Below, piece after piece: positions 60,697-64,000 of a stretch of DNA of 64,000 bases (positions are counted from its first letter, which is position 1; every line of letters begins with the position of its first letter). The stretch is taken from NCBI RefSeq assembly GCF_000471905.2, contig NW_006494789.1, forward strand, positions 2,108,818 to 2,172,817. Direction: 5' to 3'. The position numbers were made by a program, and so were the translations under genes. Under the pieces are notes generated by a model. It was given only the letters and a program-made list of their open reading frames with translations. It was not told where the DNA came from and ran no database searches. The stretch is from Amborella trichopoda. Its lineage: Eukaryota; Streptophyta; Magnoliopsida; Amborellales; Amborellaceae.

Positions 60697-63600
60697 CCAA
60701 TGTTTCAAAAAACGCTATGCGGGTCCTAGGTGGATTGGGGAGTCCAGGCCACCTAGCGCCTAGGCGGGCGCCCAGAACTTGGGCAGGCCCAGTTGAATCC
60801 AAATAAGAATTCTGCAGTTATTTGAGTATCATACTATCAGTTATATTCAAATTATACTACATATTAGTATTTAGCATACATTCCATAAGCATAACCATAA
60901 TCCATAAGTCGGTTCATACTCCATAATCCATATCCAATTAAAACTTAAAATATTCCAACCAACCAAATTATAAAACTATGAAAGTAATACTTGAAGACTC
61001 AAAAGAATCTTCAATAGTTCAAATGTTCAATACACAATACTTCAATCAAAGTTCAAACATCAAAGTAACAAAGTTTAATAGTTATTCAACAATCAAAATT
61101 CATTCATCATCAGAAAATCTTGGTCACCTGTATTGGCATCATATTCATCGGAGTCGTCACCTTCCTCGACATATTGCGACTCATCGTCCTCCGTCTCTTA
61201 TGAATCTGCCTCTTCTTCCACCCTTGTTCTCTGTGCAAAAGCTCTAGTAGCCTTAGGAGGGTCAGCTAATGTCCTTGAAGCATCAATGACCATGTTCCAT
61301 GTCAATTTTTCATGCCCCTCGATCTCATCATCATCATCAACTAACCACTCCATAGCATTGTCCACATTTTTTGATCTGATGGGGTCTCTATTATCTCTCT
61401 TAGCAAATCTGTCCTTCAAGAATCGATTGTACTTGATATAGACAAGGTCATTGAACTTCTTTAATACAAGCATGTTCTTTTTTTTTGTATGAAGCTAACA
61501 AAATCAAATGAAAGTGAACTAATTAAAATCTAATATCTATAGTTCATGTATTATTTATGAAACTATACAAATTACCCTTATGGCCTTACTTCTTCAAAAT
61601 ACTCCAATTGCGCTCACAACCGGATAAAGAAGTAGTTAGGTTTAAGATCCGAATGACCAACTTTTGTAATTTTGGAAAACTACGCCCATGTTGGCTCCAC
61701 CAATGGGCTGCCAAAAAATAAAATAAAAATCATAAATAAATAATAGAAACACTTGATACTTGAACAGTTGAACTTGATGAAGATGAACTTAAGAATATTA
61801 TTAATATTATAATATTTTATACCTGGATTAATTTTGATCATTTGCCTCATCGCCATTGGACTCCCAAAAGACTTTAATGCGCACTTGTAATTTATCAGCT
61901 CATCAGCACATATAATATCATGCATATCAGGATCAGGGACTAGCACCTCTATACACTCATTAAATACATTCATAATTGTGTCATTTATTTGTATATCATT
62001 GTTAGTATAAAAAAAAGCTGGGTTCCAATAATAACTAGTTGCATGTAATGGGCGATGTAGCTGCCGATCCCACTTCTTATCAATAATCTCCCAAACATGC
62101 TTGTAGTGGGTTTCTTCATCATTGAAATTTTGGGCTATTTCTCTTTTACATTTCTCCATAGCATCACATAGAAGGCTTGTCACTATCAACCATGTGAAGG
62201 ATTTTGATAAGAGAAAAAAATACCTTAAGAGCGTCATTCATCCCTCGCCAAAAAGCCTTAGAAAGTATAATACCTCTCACCTGCTTCCCAATCTGAGCCT
62301 TAAACAACTTGCATGCTCTCCACTCATCCGATGTAAACATTTGGCTCAACTGCACTCTTATGCTATCTAGGCATAAGTACCAGGTCTCAAACCTCGTGAC
62401 CCCATGCCTCACAATCTCTTTCTTCTTTGTAAAGGTACGCATCATGTTAAGGGTGATATGGTGGCTATAAATGAAATTCGTAACATACTTGGCCTTCTTT
62501 GCTGCACCTGATATCTCAGTTAAACCGCCAAGAGCCTCAAGCATGAGGTTTATGCAATGTGCTGCAAATGGTGTCTAAAAGATTTTAGGATAAGCTATGT
62601 GCAACAAATTAGATGCAGCAACATTAGGAGCAGCATTGTCTGTGACAAAGATGCTCCCCAACCTCCTTGATTTCTTTCTTCTATCACTTGAAATATGTAA
62701 TGGGCATCATGGATATGATCATAGGCATAAAAAAAACAATCCCTACTGGACAATTCACATGGAAATTCATTTGACTTCTTCTTTTTCTATCACTCTAAGC
62801 ATCAGTCATAAGAAAAACCCCATACTAAGCCCCTGCATCTTTCTTAAGTTCTACAGCTTCCTTCGTGGCACTCACTACCTTTTTTAAAAAAATGCTCTGA
62901 AAGCTCATATGGGGTTGGGGGTTTCATCCCAGTGCCAAATTGGCCAAGTGCCTCTATTGCAGCATAAAAGCTCTTCAAGTTAGAGGTATTAAAAGGAATG
63001 TCCGCCCCATAAAACCATGTAGCCAAATAATATGCAGCTCTATCTCTCTCTTCCTTCTTGATTCTATTTTCAATGGTGGTTTACTTTTTTGTTTTCTCTC
63101 CTGCAATCTCAGGGTCAGGCCGAGGTAAGAAACTATCTATAGGGCCTCTAATCCGAAGCTTCTTACTCCCAGAACCAGAACCATAAGCAATTACAACTCC
63201 CTTCCCCTTTCTCCTAATGATGGATTTGCTCAACCTCTTGACATCCCTCCCCAATCCGTTCTTCATCACTTTCATCATCATCAAATATGACTCGAACCCT
63301 AGACCTAATCTTTGCTATAGAGGCAAATCTCTCATCTTTTTTCATTTTTACTAAGTTCAAAAAATTCTTTATTTCCTCTTTAACAGCATCAGAAGTCTTT
63401 TTATATGGGCCAATATCCCCCTTAATACTGACAAGATGTTTCTTGAATTGGTTTATGCCCCTTTTGTATTATTTTAACAAAAATTGCATTTTATGCAATT
63501 TTTATCATTAAGATTTTGGTTATAGCCATATTTCAAACAGGGGTCACCACTCTTATTAGATCTTGAAGAATACATCTCAAAATAATACAAATTACTAAAG

Positions 63601-64000
63601 CAATAAAAAAAATAACTTATTTTGAGTTTGATTGCTCAACCTTCAAACTTTCACCTCAAAGATGTTTCTAAATACTCAAAATCTTCTAAAACACCCCCTA
63701 ATAACTTTGCAAAGCATCAAAAATAGATATAATACCAATGGGTGATGTTTTGATCAATTTTGGTTAACTTTGAGTAACCCTTTGATTTTAAAAAATTCAT
63801 CACAACCTAGTTTTTCTTCGTGGTTTTCTCTCAAAGAAGGTTTAGGTTTCAAATAAACCTAAAACCATAATTTTTAAGCCTTAAAAACGAAAAAAATAAC
63901 GTAAGCCCTAGATGGACGCGCAAGGCTGGGTGCTAGGCGGCCTCCTAGGCCGGTTCCGTACTGCCTAGACGGCCTCCCAGATTGGCCGCCTAGGCCTGGG
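60697..64000 (-). mobile_element. hAT-family DNA transposon, partial (runs past window end)
   Basis: The left terminus is ccaatgtttcaaaaaacg followed by sub-terminal 'gcctaggcgggcgcccag', nearly the same as the start of the short element at 4313. Sub-terminal 'ctaggcggcctcctaggc' motifs recur at 63930-64000, so the other terminus must lie just outside. The interior encodes a degenerate transposase on the minus strand. It sits against a LINE tail on its left. Confidence 0.75.
61140..63330 (-). pseudogene. Degenerate hAT transposase (DUF659-type, dimerisation domain)
   Basis: Minus-strand pieces in order: 63284-63081 (ends RGPIDSFLPRPDPEIAGEK), 63026-62844 (WFYGADIPFNTSNLKSF, GQFGTGMKPPTPYEL, a DUF659 start), ~62670-62580 (DNAAPNVAAS then a stop in front of TPFAAHCINLMLEALGG), 62544-62164 (GVTRFETW, FTSDEWRACK), 62237-61680 (HATSYYWNPAFFY, then MHDIICADEL) and 61473-61198 (KKFNDLVYIKYN, the C-terminal dimerisation part). 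Several frame changes and in-frame stops separate them, so no functional transposase is made. The order and motifs are those of plant hAT transposases that cut and paste via 8-bp duplications. The N-terminal BED finger would lie toward or beyond the right end and was not identified. Confidence 0.8.

Overview
The window is nuclear DNA of a flowering plant. Evidence: genes with many GT-AG introns, some several kilobases long; AT-rich intergenic DNA full of MITEs; decayed hAT, LINE and Ty3/gypsy-type remnants; and plant-specific gene families (kinesin-12, plant carboxylesterase, plastid-type DnaJ zinc finger). The species cannot be fixed from the sequence. Two assembly gaps are present (20 N at 26667-26686 and 251 N at 42487-42737). 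All exon models below were built by hand from splice signals, reading-frame continuity and protein-family conservation.

Layout. 564-5193 (+): a four-exon gene for a 154-residue, probably plastid-targeted, single-pass membrane protein with four CxxC motifs of DnaJ zinc-finger type; its first intron appears to be GC-AG, and its last intron holds a tandem duplication and two TIR elements. 5194-11426: intergenic, made of minisatellites, a long foldback element and several MITEs. 11427-26517 (+): mitochondrial D-lactate dehydrogenase / FAD-linked oxidase, 16 exons found; the C-terminal exon with the GEHGVG motif is missing, and an assembly gap follows directly. A gag-bearing LTR retroelement remnant lies in intron 11. 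28966-29949 (+): intact intronless carboxylesterase (327 aa). 37112-38083 (+): a second, tandem carboxylesterase whose frame is intact except for one TGA just after the nucleophile serine. Between them lies a ~1.1-kb inverted repeat (31099-32207 / 35599-36643) whose arms carry decayed copies of an unidentified 5' gene end. 39278-42985: a composite satellite block (a ~45-bp 'ggtaattgggatattt' minisatellite, a nested Mutator-like element with a perfect 9-bp TSD, then a G-rich array with a gap). 43000-49660: MITE-rich intergenic DNA. 50282-60312 (+): a complete 22-exon kinesin-12 (1369 aa, KIN12E-like), preceded by three AACGG mitotic-type motifs. 60697-64000 (-): the left end and degenerate transposase of a hAT transposon that runs off the window and lies against a LINE 3' tail.

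The genes do not form a functional cluster. The only local relationship is the carboxylesterase tandem duplication. The most informative non-gene content is the repeat architecture: three MITE families with several copies each, two single elements with clear target-site duplications, and non-autonomous/autonomous hAT ends sharing the same terminal sequence. I found no convincing tRNA, rRNA, CRISPR or wholly novel multi-gene system.
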